This document shows, in pieces, positions 15,878-25,791 of a DNA stretch of 64,000 nucleotides. The translations under genes and the position numbers were made by a program. A model generated the notes under the pieces. It saw nothing but the letters and a program-made list of their open reading frames with translations, was not told where the DNA came from and ran no database searches. Every line of letters begins with the position of its first letter. Within the stretch, counting starts at the first letter, position 1. The DNA comes from Deferribacteres bacterium (GTDB lineage Bacteria > Zhuqueibacterota > Zhuqueibacteria > Zhuqueibacterales > Geothermadaptataceae), in the NCBI GenBank assembly GCA_020633655.1, contig JACKDF010000001.1, positions 558,001-622,000 on the forward strand, read 5' to 3'.

Positions 15878-18301
15878 TTGTCTAAAAAACAGTCCTTCAA
15901 TTTCGTTTTGCTTGCATCACTCGCTCTGATGAGTTTAATGCTCCTGCATTGCAGCGCACCAATCTGGGAACGTGTTGATCTGAATAGACGCAGTGGCGCA
16001 CCGGAAACAGCTGAAAAAGAACTTTTAGCTTATTTAAACACACATTCCGGAGATGCAAAAGCATATTTCCTGTTGGGAGAAACAAGAGCACAGTTGGATA
16101 ACTGGCAAGGCATGGTGGATGCATTCGAAGAATGCGAACGATTAAACATCGGTTGGCGAACTGAAATATTTGCACGTAAAAATTTCTATTGGCGCAATAA
16201 CTTCCAGACAGGTCTTGATGCCCTTCGTGACGAAGAAATGCTGTACGCACGCTCCCTTTTTGAATCCTGCACCATAATTTTCCCTACCCGCGCCAGGGGT
16301 TTTCGGCTCTTTGCCGAATCGAGTCTCCTGATGGGTGATACGACCTCTGCGATTAACGCGTTTGTCTACACCTTACGTGTCGATGATGATGACGAGCGTG
16401 CCAGACGATTTCTCATGACAACCTATTTCTATACGAATCAATTGCGAGAAGCGATCAACCATGCGGATATTATTTTATCAAAGAAGAAAAACGATGTGGA
16501 AGCCTTACGCGTGAAGGCATATAGTTATGGTCTACTCAAGAAACGTGCAGAAGCCAATCAGGCATACATGGCTCTACTCGACCCAAGAATTCCACACCTT
16601 GTTGAGGACTATATTAATTTTGCTGGCTACAAATACAGTATGGGACTGTACGAAGATGCCGCCAAAATTCTACGCGATGCCATCGCACATGGTGGGGATA
16701 AAATCGAAAATCTTGAGGCAATAATGCAAGCCCACTTGATGCAGCAGGATTATGTTGATCTCTTTGAAACTGCACAGGAGTTGCTTGCGGAAGACAGTAC
16801 GAGTATTAAAGCCTTGCAATTGAAACAAATTGCCTTGTTGGCCATGCGCCAGCACGAAAAGGCGAACAACACCGAACTAACCTATCTCATCACACTAAGT
16901 ACACTTCGCCTCGCTTTGAAAGATTATTCTGAAGTGATAAAAAATACAAATGAAGTGCTCAAACAAGATAGCCTCAACATTCGCGCTTACGAATTGAAAA
17001 TCGCAGCCCTTGATTCGCTCGGCAACAAAAGGGAAGCACGGCTTAATGAGATGGAAATGTTGCACATCAAATCGGATAAGTTCGAGAAAAGCAAGGATCA
17101 CGATAACGTTATTTCGTTGAATAAACGTATTCTCGAAATCAATCCGACCGACTTTGAAGCGATGCAAAAGAAATCCGCGGCGCACAAAGCACTGGGGGAT
17201 TCTGCTGCTGCAGCACAAACAGGTATCGATTATTACCTTGCTTTAGCCAATATACACGCTGGCCGGAAAGACTATTTTGATTATTTACAGGACGCTTTAA
17301 GCATTTTGCTCATTGATGAAAACCATTTAGTAGCGCTTAAAATGAAATGGGAAGCCTACGATTCCCTTGGCAGACCCCTCGATGCGGTAAAAAGCAAATT
17401 CAACTATTTTCAAACATTAGCGGAAGATGAATTCGCCAGGGGGCAATACGAAGCACTCATTAATACGACAACGCAGATCATTGCAATGGATAGCACAAAT
17501 GTCCGGGCCAACAATTTAAAACGCGATGGTTATCTTGCTTTAAACAGGAAAAATGAGGCGGAACAAACACAGCTCAGATATTTTGCAACTATCGCCAACA
17601 TCCTTTTGCAAAATGAACGATACCACGCCTTACTGGAAAAAGTAGATGAAATTCTGCTTATTCAACCCAACAATCTGCATGCTTTACAGCTGCGTTACAC
17701 AGCGTTCTCGCGATTACAGCAAACGGAGGAAGCGCGTGAATCGCAATTAAATTATCTAACAGAAAAAGCACGCATCAATTCACGGGAGAAAAACTTTCAG
17801 GCACTGCTGAGCACCTCGGACGAGATTCTCGAACTTGACACAACGAATCTGATTGCACTCCAATTTCGCTACATGGCTTTACGCGATCTCTCAAGAAAAT
17901 CGGAAGCAATTGCAGCGGAAAAAGAATACCTCCACACGTTGTCCCAAAGCTATGATCGTAATCAGGTGTGGGATAAATTACTCAAATCGACAACAAACTT
18001 GTTGAAACTCGATATATTGGATTCAGTCGCGGTGAATCTAAAGGCAAAATCGCACTCAAAACTGTTGCAACATAACGAAGCCCGGCAAACACGACTCGAT
18101 TATCTGGAAGCGCTCACCAAACAACACATGGGAGCGAAGCGCTATGATGAAGCAATCTTTACCACAGACAAAATGCTCGAATTGCAAGCCAATTACCTTC
18201 CCGCACTTGAGCAGCGAAAAAAAGCCTTTTATTCCAAAGGTGACTGGGAAATTGCATTGAAAATTGAAGAACAAATCAATCAGCTAACGATGAAACAATG
18301 A
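15878..18301 (+). CDS. TPR-repeat lipoprotein, first gene of the envelope operon
   Basis: An 807-residue protein with a TTG start at 15878; no in-frame ATG lies between it and the signal sequence, and CTGGA sits upstream. The N-terminus (FVLLASLALMSLMLLHCSAP) ends in a lipobox-like LLHC, so a lipid-anchored periplasmic or outer-membrane location is likely, though His before the Cys is atypical. The rest is helical TPR-like repeats of about 55-60 residues, each with the pattern D-x-x-N-x-x-A-L-x-L-K-x-x-A (for example LELDTTNLIALQFRYMALRD, ILEINPTDFEAMQKKSAAHK). TPR arrays scaffold multiprotein complexes. Its stop overlaps the next start (ATGA), so it is coupled to the FG-GAP surface protein. 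Confidence 0.85.
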   Translation: MSKKQSFNFVLLASLALMSLMLLHCSAPIWERVDLNRRSGAPETAEKELLAYLNTHSGDAKAYFLLGETRAQLDNWQGMVDAFEECERLNIGWRTEIFARKNFYWRNNFQTGLDALRDEEMLYARSLFESCTIIFPTRARGFRLFAESSLLMGDTTSAINAFVYTLRVDDDDERARRFLMTTYFYTNQLREAINHADIILSKKKNDVEALRVKAYSYGLLKKRAEANQAYMALLDPRIPHLVEDYINFAGYKYSMGLYEDAAKILRDAIAHGGDKIENLEAIMQAHLMQQDYVDLFETAQELLAEDSTSIKALQLKQIALLAMRQHEKANNTELTYLITLSTLRLALKDYSEVIKNTNEVLKQDSLNIRAYELKIAALDSLGNKREARLNEMEMLHIKSDKFEKSKDHDNVISLNKRILEINPTDFEAMQKKSAAHKALGDSAAAAQTGIDYYLALANIHAGRKDYFDYLQDALSILLIDENHLVALKMKWEAYDSLGRPLDAVKSKFNYFQTLAEDEFARGQYEALINTTTQIIAMDSTNVRANNLKRDGYLALNRKNEAEQTQLRYFATIANILLQNERYHALLEKVDEILLIQPNNLHALQLRYTAFSRLQQTEEARESQLNYLTEKARINSREKNFQALLSTSDEILELDTTNLIALQFRYMALRDLSRKSEAIAAEKEYLHTLSQSYDRNQVWDKLLKSTTNLLKLDILDSVAVNLKAKSHSKLLQHNEARQTRLDYLEALTKQHMGAKRYDEAIFTTDKMLELQANYLPALEQRKKAFYSKGDWEIALKIEEQINQLTMKQ

Positions 18302-21300
18302 TTTCCATAACGTTAAAAAATAAAGCGATTGCAGGCATTGTAATATTTCTCCTTTTCAGCTTCGGCAATCCCACAGCTGCATTTAGCCAGAGCGCAAGGA
18401 GAATTGTCTCCTCAACACCGGCAGCTAACTCCATTATCGGATCACCAAGTGCACCAATTGTGATAGACTTCGATCGAGCGGTTGAACTCTCGACAAATTA
18501 CCAAGATTATGTCTGGATATCTGGAAATTACTACGGCTACTACTTGCATAAGGGAGAACTTTTAGCCAGGGGTTTTCAGATCGATTTGCAAAACGACGGC
18601 AAGCGCCTTGTTCTCACCCTGCCTTTCGAGACAGCCTTCGCCGATGGTGAAAATATTGTCGTCGTGCTTCATCCTTTATTTTTTAATGACCAAAATGATG
18701 GTGCCCCGGTGCGGTTGCATTTTCGTGTTATGACCAAGGCAGGTATCGCAAGCACCGGCTTTACAACCATCAACTTGCAATTGGATTCTATTGCTGTACA
18801 ACCCGTAAAAGCCGTGGCAGCCAACCTGGACAATGATGAATTCCTCGAACTGGCGATTGTTAGTGCGACGAATAGTGTTATTAGCATATTCGACAATAAA
18901 GAGAAGGAATTGGTTAATGTTTTTTCGGATTCTATTCTCGTCACCAACGCCCTTAATGCAAATAAATTGCTCACCCCCCTCGATATCGCCGCAGCGGATT
19001 TCAATCATGATGGGAATATGGATCTCATTGTCCCCTTCCGGGATAGCAACACTGCAGTATTATTATGGGGAAGCGACGGGAACGAGCCTAAATTCAGCTC
19101 CGAAAATGTAGAGCGTATTACAAATACCGGTATCCTGCCGCAAGCAGTGAAACCTGTTGACTTCAATAGCGATGGATGGATGGATTTGCTGGTGGTAGCC
19201 CGCGCTGAAAATAGAGTTTATATCTTGCAAAACACCGCTGATACCGTTAACGCCCAATCGCCCACGTTCACCCGATTTCAAAAAGATCTGTTAACCAGCG
19301 AAGGACCGGTGATAGTTACGAGTGGTGATTTCAACGCCGATGGATTTGTCGATTTTGCAACAGCCAATATCGCCCGTCGGGATATAAGTGTTTTCCTGCA
19401 AAATATCGGTGGTTTTGGCAGCGCGAAAGTTGTTCAGCTCCCCTTCCGACCAGTGGATATTCAGGCCCTGAACATGCGCATCACCTCCAATCCATCCCAG
19501 CCTGAATTTATGGAAATTGCCGTATTATCCTCTGACGTACCCTACTTCGGCAAAACGAGTACAAACGAAATTGCTGGTACACAACTGACGTTATTCGAAT
19601 GGGACGAAGTTGGTGAAACCTACGTCAAATACGATTCTGTACAGCTGCAGGATCAAGCCCTGTCTTTTGATGTTGCCGATTTAAATGGCGATTTTCGACA
19701 GGCTGATAGTTCGCGGGATCACCTCCTGGATATTGCATTGAGTAGTTTTCGTGGCAATCGGATCGATTACGTTTTTAATGACGGCGGGAATATCGGTGAA
19801 GTACGTGAAATAAAACCCATCGATAGTCCGCTTTCCATCCTGGCTGCAGATCTTAATCAGGACGGTATTGAAGATTTGATTTATACGGGATATTACAGTG
19901 GGGAATTGGTTTACCTGCGTTCCTTCGGGCTACCGAAAAAAGTACTCGAACACGACTTCGGCGATACATTTGCAAAAACCTGTAATGATCTGATAAAAGA
20001 ATTCGATTTTGAATCACCCAATTCGGTAACGGCGACAATCGAATGGGAAAATGTGGCCGATACTGCTTATTTCAAAGTTCTTCCCCTTTCTGCAGACAGT
20101 GTGGAACTGGATCCAGCCAGTTTTGATATTTTTGCCCATAGACCCAATCTTTTTTATTTGGAGTTCTGTCCCCCCGATACGGGCGCTTATGAAACAACAA
20201 TTATCATAAAAACAAATCTTGACGAAGGGGAACAACATTCACAATTGCGACTCAAAGGGCGAGGAACGGAAATCAATTTTTTATATACGCCCACTTCTCT
20301 GCTTTTTCCTGTTACACCGCCAGATACGAGTGTAAGTACCATTTACCTGAAAATTGAAAATGCAGCTAATGATACCTTGTTTTTAAATCGTTTATGGCGT
20401 GAACCAGGTTTACCGGAAATTACACAGGAAGTCGATTTTTTCACTGTACTTCCTTTTTCCAGGGATTCGATTTCCTTCACGTTCAATCCGAGTGCAGAAG
20501 GAGATTATTACGATACTTTGTATGTCGCCAGCAATGCCCCTGATTATCCACTGGTTAAAATTCCGATATTTGGCAGAAGCACACGGAATGACATTATTTA
20601 TTTGCTTAATCCCGATACGCTCCTCACCGCAATAGAAGATGTGGAATTCACCGTATTTCTTGAAATACTCGACCCCGATAGTGAGGAGGCGCAGGTACAA
20701 TTTCGCATTGAAGATAATCCTGGCTGGATGCAGCTATCGAAAAACAAGCTAAGTGGCCAACCAGGAGAAGGTGATACATCAGCTACGTTTACAATTATCA
20801 CCTCAAAATTGCATGTGCGCACGGAACACCGGCGTACCATCGTCGTGCAACCGGTAAACGATCCACCCTATTTCATTTATATGCCCGATACAACCATCCG
20901 GGAAAACGTACCATTTGAAGTTTACATTTGTGCTACAGATGACGAGGATTCCACGCTAACAGTTGGCGTCGTGGAAGAGGATTTAAATTCAAAAAGCTTG
21001 TTCGATCCGGCACGTGATACAGGTGTTAAACCCTCATTTACGCTTGATGGTCGCAATTGTGGCCTATTTCGGTGGACCCCATCCTTTGGCAAAGCAGGAA
21101 AAGATTTTCAAGTTACTTTTTGGGTCGAAGATGAAGATTTTCACGGTGATACGCGCATAGAAGACCAAATTTATATGCACGTCTACCGGGCAAAACCAGA
21201 TCTTGTTCTCACTGATTTAAAATTTTCAGAACCCCAATACAGCCTTGGACAGGTTGCAACAATCACGGCAATTTTTCAGTTGGAAAATGCGCCTGTACTG

Positions 21301-21807
21301 GCCAGTGAAATCTATTCCACACAAATAGCACAGGACCAGTTCGTACTGCAAACCATGTCTTTTCAAGGCCCGCAAGGTATTGGATTTATCGATTCCGTGA
21401 CCGCAATATTGCCACTAAGCCGTACGGGCAGGTACAATTTTGAAGCTTTTGTCGATAGTGATTCACGTATCAATGAACTTGATGAATCCAACAATAAAAT
21501 GCAAATCGAGCTCAATGTGGATGTTGGTAATCTTAAAGTACATCCAAATCCCTTTTCCCCAAACGATGACGGCATCAATGATTTCGTTCAATTCGATTTA
21601 ACAGAACTTGTACGAACAACCCCCTATGTAGAGATTTTTACAGTAAAGGGTAATCTGGTAACAAAACTCGATTACTCCGGCGGCAATACAATCCAATGGA
21701 GCGGAAGGGATTCGCACGGACGGGATGCTTTGCCCGGTGTATATCTCTATATTGTACACAATGAAAATAAAGAAATAGGCTATGGTTATGTCGTGCTTGC
21801 GCGTTAA
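18298..21807 (+). CDS. Secreted FG-GAP/Ig/CARDB surface protein with type B-like C-terminal sorting domain
   Basis: An 1169-residue protein. Signal peptide (IAGIVIFLLFSFGNPTAAFSQ). Residues about 36-145: SwmB/Big_5-like Ig domain (STPAANSIIGSPSAPIVIDF). About 155-545: FG-GAP/VCBS repeats with calcium-loop motifs DFNHDGNMDL, DFNSDGWMDL, DFNADGFVDF, DLNQDGIEDL. Then Ig-like and cadherin-like domains (PVNDPPYF), a CARDB domain near 965-1075, and a C-domain from about 1079 beginning VHPNPFSPNDDGIND, the hallmark of the CHU_C/type B gliding-associated sorting domain. In Bacteroidota such domains are handled by PorP/SprF proteins, and the next gene encodes one, overlapping by 26 bases. Most likely an outer-surface cargo or adhesin of this operon. 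Confidence 0.87.
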   Translation: MISITLKNKAIAGIVIFLLFSFGNPTAAFSQSARRIVSSTPAANSIIGSPSAPIVIDFDRAVELSTNYQDYVWISGNYYGYYLHKGELLARGFQIDLQNDGKRLVLTLPFETAFADGENIVVVLHPLFFNDQNDGAPVRLHFRVMTKAGIASTGFTTINLQLDSIAVQPVKAVAANLDNDEFLELAIVSATNSVISIFDNKEKELVNVFSDSILVTNALNANKLLTPLDIAAADFNHDGNMDLIVPFRDSNTAVLLWGSDGNEPKFSSENVERITNTGILPQAVKPVDFNSDGWMDLLVVARAENRVYILQNTADTVNAQSPTFTRFQKDLLTSEGPVIVTSGDFNADGFVDFATANIARRDISVFLQNIGGFGSAKVVQLPFRPVDIQALNMRITSNPSQPEFMEIAVLSSDVPYFGKTSTNEIAGTQLTLFEWDEVGETYVKYDSVQLQDQALSFDVADLNGDFRQADSSRDHLLDIALSSFRGNRIDYVFNDGGNIGEVREIKPIDSPLSILAADLNQDGIEDLIYTGYYSGELVYLRSFGLPKKVLEHDFGDTFAKTCNDLIKEFDFESPNSVTATIEWENVADTAYFKVLPLSADSVELDPASFDIFAHRPNLFYLEFCPPDTGAYETTIIIKTNLDEGEQHSQLRLKGRGTEINFLYTPTSLLFPVTPPDTSVSTIYLKIENAANDTLFLNRLWREPGLPEITQEVDFFTVLPFSRDSISFTFNPSAEGDYYDTLYVASNAPDYPLVKIPIFGRSTRNDIIYLLNPDTLLTAIEDVEFTVFLEILDPDSEEAQVQFRIEDNPGWMQLSKNKLSGQPGEGDTSATFTIITSKLHVRTEHRRTIVVQPVNDPPYFIYMPDTTIRENVPFEVYICATDDEDSTLTVGVVEEDLNSKSLFDPARDTGVKPSFTLDGRNCGLFRWTPSFGKAGKDFQVTFWVEDEDFHGDTRIEDQIYMHVYRAKPDLVLTDLKFSEPQYSLGQVATITAIFQLENAPVLASEIYSTQIAQDQFVLQTMSFQGPQGIGFIDSVTAILPLSRTGRYNFEAFVDSDSRINELDESNNKMQIELNVDVGNLKVHPNPFSPNDDGINDFVQFDLTELVRTTPYVEIFTVKGNLVTKLDYSGGNTIQWSGRDSHGRDALPGVYLYIVHNENKEIGYGYVVLAR

Positions 21808-23608
21808 AAATCTCGTATTAAGCACCTTGTTATGTTTTGGTGCAATGGGTACGCTTAAGGCTCAAATTGCAGGTACCGATCTGCCAGCAATACCGACAGA
21901 TGTCCATGACTGGCGTTCGATTCAGGTAAATCCTTCCATTGCCGGCCTGCAAAGTGGCGCTCTTGAAATGGGCTATCGCGTTCTTCATGCCGGATTTGCC
22001 GATGCAGGCACCAGTTTGTTTAAATCAGGATATGTGGTACTCAATTTTCCCCGACGTCTTCCGGGTGAATCCAGCCTGGGATTCGCTTCTACAATGTTTA
22101 CGACACCAATCTGGCAGGAAAGTGAACTCCACTTGTTTTTCAGTAAACGATTAACGCCGCAATTTGAGTTGGGCCTCAGTCTGGGTGCGATTAACTTTAA
22201 TTATCAGACTGCACACTTCACTTATCTTGATACGGATTTTAATGATGACCCGGTTTTCAATAATGGAACATCTTTATGGAAACTGGACACAGGTTTCGGA
22301 GTAACCTATACACCAACATCCTCAATACTCGTTGGCCTGGGGATCACGCATTTAAATCGTCCAAATGTTTCCCTCATCGGAGATGATATCCATTTAAATC
22401 CTGCGCTTGTACTTGGCGTTAAATTTAACCTGCAACAGGCAACCGTTCATGCTTCCGCGAAGACAAGCAAATACACCTCAGGGAGTGGAACAGTAATTCA
22501 GCTTTCGCACAGCGAGCTTGGAACGGCGCATCTCGGACTGGATACGGACAGAATTTGGGCACGGGGACGGTTGAATATGCGCGGCCCCTTTGGATTTGCC
22601 TATGGTATGTATTTTCCCATCAACGATTTTGCAGGTCAGAGTGCAGGAAGTCATGAAATTGCGGTTATTTACGAATTCGACCGGCAGGAACAAAAAATCG
22701 AACTGAGCGAACCGCCTGATGATTGGCAAACTTTCCTACCGGAAATGCCGACTATCCGCGTTGAACCACAAATCATAGCCTGGGCAGAGGGCGATGAAAG
22801 TGTTGACATCGTATCGAAAAAAATAAAACGCGATGTGAATTCAAAACTCGACAGTACGGCTCTTTCGAAATTAACTTTATTCGACTTAGGCTTGGTTGAT
22901 ACAATTAACGTTGGAAGTGAAATCACAACTTTTGAGCCGCACAAGCACTCCTTGCGCGATACGCTGCATACACGATCGCTTGGGTATGTTACGCGGGAAA
23001 ATTATTTTAAATTTCTCGATTCCCTCGCCGTGGATCTGCGGCTGGATTCAAATAAAACAGCCCATATAATCACCCCAAATTCCACAATGGAGCGCATCTA
23101 CCTGATGGGCGAGTATATGCAGGAAGATCTCGAAGTCCCACGACCTAAATTTACGATTAATGAGGGGAGTGGCGATGTTATTGTCGATTCAACATTTATC
23201 ACCCGGAACTGGCAAGGCGGGGCAGTACCGAAATTTAATGAATATCGATTTGCGATTCCGGATTCCCTGGTCATTACAGTCTTCCCCATCGATTCGAGTA
23301 TGAACAAACATCCCTGGACTTTTATTGTTGAAAATACAAACGGGGACACTGTATTTACCAAATCAGGCGATTGCAAAGACGTTCGAAAAATTATCTGGGA
23401 CTGGCGTGATATGGATAGAAAAATTATTCCATATGGATTTTATAAATATTATATTTCGTGGTTCGATGCCCTGGGACGGCTTCGACACTCATCTCAACGT
23501 TTAATTTATGCGCGACAATTACGTAGTGAAATTCACATTGATATCAGCAAAAAGTACAATGATTTAGATGAGAATGCCCGGCTACGTGGATTATTTTTAA
23601 ACAAGTAG
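21782..23608 (+). CDS. PorP/SprF-family outer-membrane protein with C-terminal extension
   Basis: A 608-residue protein beginning inside the previous gene. Signal peptide (LVLSTLLCFGAMGTLKAQ). Residues about 30-300 match PorP/SprF: HDWRSIQVNPSIAGLQSG at the start, LGFASTMF, FELGLSLGAINFNY, and a barrel ending HEIAVIYEF. Known role: SprF/PorP proteins are outer-membrane partners that receive cargo with type B C-domains during type IX secretion. The family is normally 300-340 residues; here about 300 more follow, ending in a FlgD-like module (IIWDWRDMDRKIIPYGFYKYYISW). It probably helps export or anchor the upstream surface protein. Core type IX genes (sprA, gldKLMN) are not in the window. Confidence 0.85.
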   Translation: MVMSCLRVKNLVLSTLLCFGAMGTLKAQIAGTDLPAIPTDVHDWRSIQVNPSIAGLQSGALEMGYRVLHAGFADAGTSLFKSGYVVLNFPRRLPGESSLGFASTMFTTPIWQESELHLFFSKRLTPQFELGLSLGAINFNYQTAHFTYLDTDFNDDPVFNNGTSLWKLDTGFGVTYTPTSSILVGLGITHLNRPNVSLIGDDIHLNPALVLGVKFNLQQATVHASAKTSKYTSGSGTVIQLSHSELGTAHLGLDTDRIWARGRLNMRGPFGFAYGMYFPINDFAGQSAGSHEIAVIYEFDRQEQKIELSEPPDDWQTFLPEMPTIRVEPQIIAWAEGDESVDIVSKKIKRDVNSKLDSTALSKLTLFDLGLVDTINVGSEITTFEPHKHSLRDTLHTRSLGYVTRENYFKFLDSLAVDLRLDSNKTAHIITPNSTMERIYLMGEYMQEDLEVPRPKFTINEGSGDVIVDSTFITRNWQGGAVPKFNEYRFAIPDSLVITVFPIDSSMNKHPWTFIVENTNGDTVFTKSGDCKDVRKIIWDWRDMDRKIIPYGFYKYYISWFDALGRLRHSSQRLIYARQLRSEIHIDISKKYNDLDENARLRGLFLNK

Positions 23609-23717
23609 TTTTTGCTGAGTTTTATCCTAACATCTCGCACGTGCATCTGTATTTCCTCTTTTGCTTTACTACTGCCTGAATATTATTTCAAACTTATATA
23701 GTGTAGGGAGTATTTCC

Positions 23718-25355
23718 GTGAAAAATCGAAAAGCCAATTACACATTCCTGGCCATAGTTCTGTTCATTTTCATTCTGCTCAATTCAGGATTTAATTCCGC
23801 AATTGCGCAACAGGATAGCGCCGGGGCGCAAACTGATTCCATCACAGTTGCAAACCAACAGGATACGTTGCAAAAAGGGAGTGAGGATGAGACTGTTAGC
23901 AGGCTCAAATCCGCATTGAAAAGTAAGGGAGCATCTGCTAAAACTTTTTGGGATTTAACTACTGCAGGTGGGAATGTAGCTTACATCATTCTGGGTGTAC
24001 TCATTCTTGGGATTTTCATTATCGTTTTCAAAGGCTGGGCAATTTTCGTGGATTGGCGCCATTCAAGGGAACTGCTCAATACTAAATTCGCTGAGCTGGA
24101 GCTGGAGGAAATCCAAACCCAGTTAGATAATTCCCCTGACTCGACCTTGAAACAGATGATAAAACATCTTTTCGGCTATTATCGCGCAGGGGGTAATTCT
24201 ATCGGAATTCAACAAGAATTGGTGACCTTTATCGAACTGAAAAATGATCAATTCGAATCGTACCGGAGCTGGGTTAATTTTCTTTCCGACTCTGCGGGAG
24301 GTCTCGGTTTGTTGGGTACGGTTTGGGGAATATTCCAGACATTTTTTGGCGGCGAACTCGATCCCGATAAAATTCTCAATGGGATGGGTGTTGCATTGAT
24401 CACCACTCTCTTCGGTGTAATCGTGAGTTTGGTCATCAACCTGGGATCGACACAGACATTTAGCTCCTTCTCCAACCGAATGGAAGAAGCCTCCGACAAA
24501 GGGGATGAACTTCGAATGTATCTCCTGCATCGTGAACGGAAAAACGGCCACACTCACATGCCCGTTGAGCATGACGGGATGAAGAAGGACCCCGTCGCTC
24601 ACGAACAAAATCCAGTGGAGTCCTCTGCTCTGGAAAGAATAGTTGAACGTTTTGAAAAGGCCATCAATAAGCCACATGAGGAGGGGACTGTGGCTCCTCA
24701 GGTTAATGGCAAAAACAATGAACCGAAAATATCTGTACACGCCGTACCGCCTTCACCGGAATTTTTACAAACGGGTGAAGTCACTAAAAAGGCACTTAAA
24801 TTACAAGTTGAAGATAAAGCAAACCGCTCATTAGCGCATATAAAAATTAAACTGGCGAGTGAAGGTATGGTTTTCTTTGAGGGAAAAAAACGGGAACTTG
24901 AAATTGAAACAGACAAAGCCGGTCATGCTGAAATCAATCTTCTCGGTGGGGAAAAAGTTGGAAGTGGCAGCGTTTCTTTTTGGATTGCCGGAGAGAATGA
25001 ATACAAAAACAATCTTGAAATTTCCGTAAGACCTAATTTGCCATCACAACTCCTCATCCAACGAGGGAATAATCAACCGGGTCGAGTCGGTCAGCGCTTG
25101 AATCAGCCATTGCAAGTGTTGGCAAAAGATCAATTTGGTAATCCGGTACCCGATGCTGAAGTCACCTTTCGTATTCTTATGGGAGATGGTCATTTGAATG
25201 GGGGCACAAGGGATTTTCATACCAGTACGAATGAATTCGGTCTCACGGAAGCAGAAGTTACACTAAGTAATGAACCGGGTTTCCACAAGGTCGAAGCCCT
25301 ATTAAAAGATGGCAAAGGTAGTCCTGTCGAATTTCATATCCTTGGCATGCAATAA
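23718..25355 (+). CDS. MotA/TolQ/ExbB-family proton channel with Ig-like C-terminal tail
   Basis: The GTG at 23718 is taken as the start because GGGAG lies 7 bases upstream and a signal-like segment follows (FLAIVLFIFILLNSGFNSAIAQ); a TTG frame extension to 23661 is less likely. 545 residues. Three channel helices: about 87-111 (VAYIILGVLILGIFIIVF), about 192-212 (GGLGLLGTVWGIFQTFF, with the conserved Thr of ExbB TM2), about 223-245 (GVALITTLFGVIVSLVINL, with the TM3 Thr). Family role: forms a proton channel with ExbD and drives a third protein. The tail has an Ig-like segment (about 352-438) and a Big_1-like domain (about 445-541; AKDQFGNPVPDAEVTFRIL). By standard ExbB topology this tail would be cytoplasmic, which is odd. 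Confidence 0.88.
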   Translation: MKNRKANYTFLAIVLFIFILLNSGFNSAIAQQDSAGAQTDSITVANQQDTLQKGSEDETVSRLKSALKSKGASAKTFWDLTTAGGNVAYIILGVLILGIFIIVFKGWAIFVDWRHSRELLNTKFAELELEEIQTQLDNSPDSTLKQMIKHLFGYYRAGGNSIGIQQELVTFIELKNDQFESYRSWVNFLSDSAGGLGLLGTVWGIFQTFFGGELDPDKILNGMGVALITTLFGVIVSLVINLGSTQTFSSFSNRMEEASDKGDELRMYLLHRERKNGHTHMPVEHDGMKKDPVAHEQNPVESSALERIVERFEKAINKPHEEGTVAPQVNGKNNEPKISVHAVPPSPEFLQTGEVTKKALKLQVEDKANRSLAHIKIKLASEGMVFFEGKKRELEIETDKAGHAEINLLGGEKVGSGSVSFWIAGENEYKNNLEISVRPNLPSQLLIQRGNNQPGRVGQRLNQPLQVLAKDQFGNPVPDAEVTFRILMGDGHLNGGTRDFHTSTNEFGLTEAEVTLSNEPGFHKVEALLKDGKGSPVEFHILGMQ

Positions 25356-25769
25356 ATGAGAAAGAAAAAAACGATAAAAAGCAGCCTGATGATACGGCTG
25401 GTTGACGTTGTTTTCATTTTGCTGTTTGGATTTATCGCTATTTCCAAAGTTGAGAAAATGAGCCAGATTGAACTGCCAAAAAGCGAGACTGTCGCCGGGC
25501 GACCACTCAATCAGGAAACTGTTGTGTTTATTGGTGTGCTACCAAACGGTCACTACCTCGTTGAGAACGAAACAATCGAAATTAAAAATGAAAAGGATTT
25601 GAATTTTTACTTAGTACAAAAGCGCCAGGAATTGGCAGCGAATGAAGTTTTAATGCGTGTACGCATTCGAGCAAACCACGATTCTGCCGTAAAACATGCG
25701 TTTATGCTGGTGAAAAAATGCCAGATCATGAATATCAAGGTTGGAATTGAAGTGGTTAAAGTTAGCTGA
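25356..25769 (+). CDS. ExbD/TolR-family protein 1
   Basis: A 137-residue protein whose ATG directly follows the ExbB stop. Short cytoplasmic N-tail, one membrane helix (MIRLVDVVFILLFGFIAIS) with the Asp that matches the proton-carrying Asp of ExbD/TolR, then a periplasmic domain of about 100 residues. Known role: the stator subunit whose membrane Asp carries protons while paired with ExbB. Having two ExbD-like genes after one ExbB-like gene is the arrangement of AglR-AglQ-AglS of Myxococcus gliding, though it also occurs in some TonB systems. Confidence 0.88.
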   Translation: MRKKKTIKSSLMIRLVDVVFILLFGFIAISKVEKMSQIELPKSETVAGRPLNQETVVFIGVLPNGHYLVENETIEIKNEKDLNFYLVQKRQELAANEVLMRVRIRANHDSAVKHAFMLVKKCQIMNIKVGIEVVKVS

Positions 25770-25791
25770 ATGAGAACAAGGTTTTTGTAGA

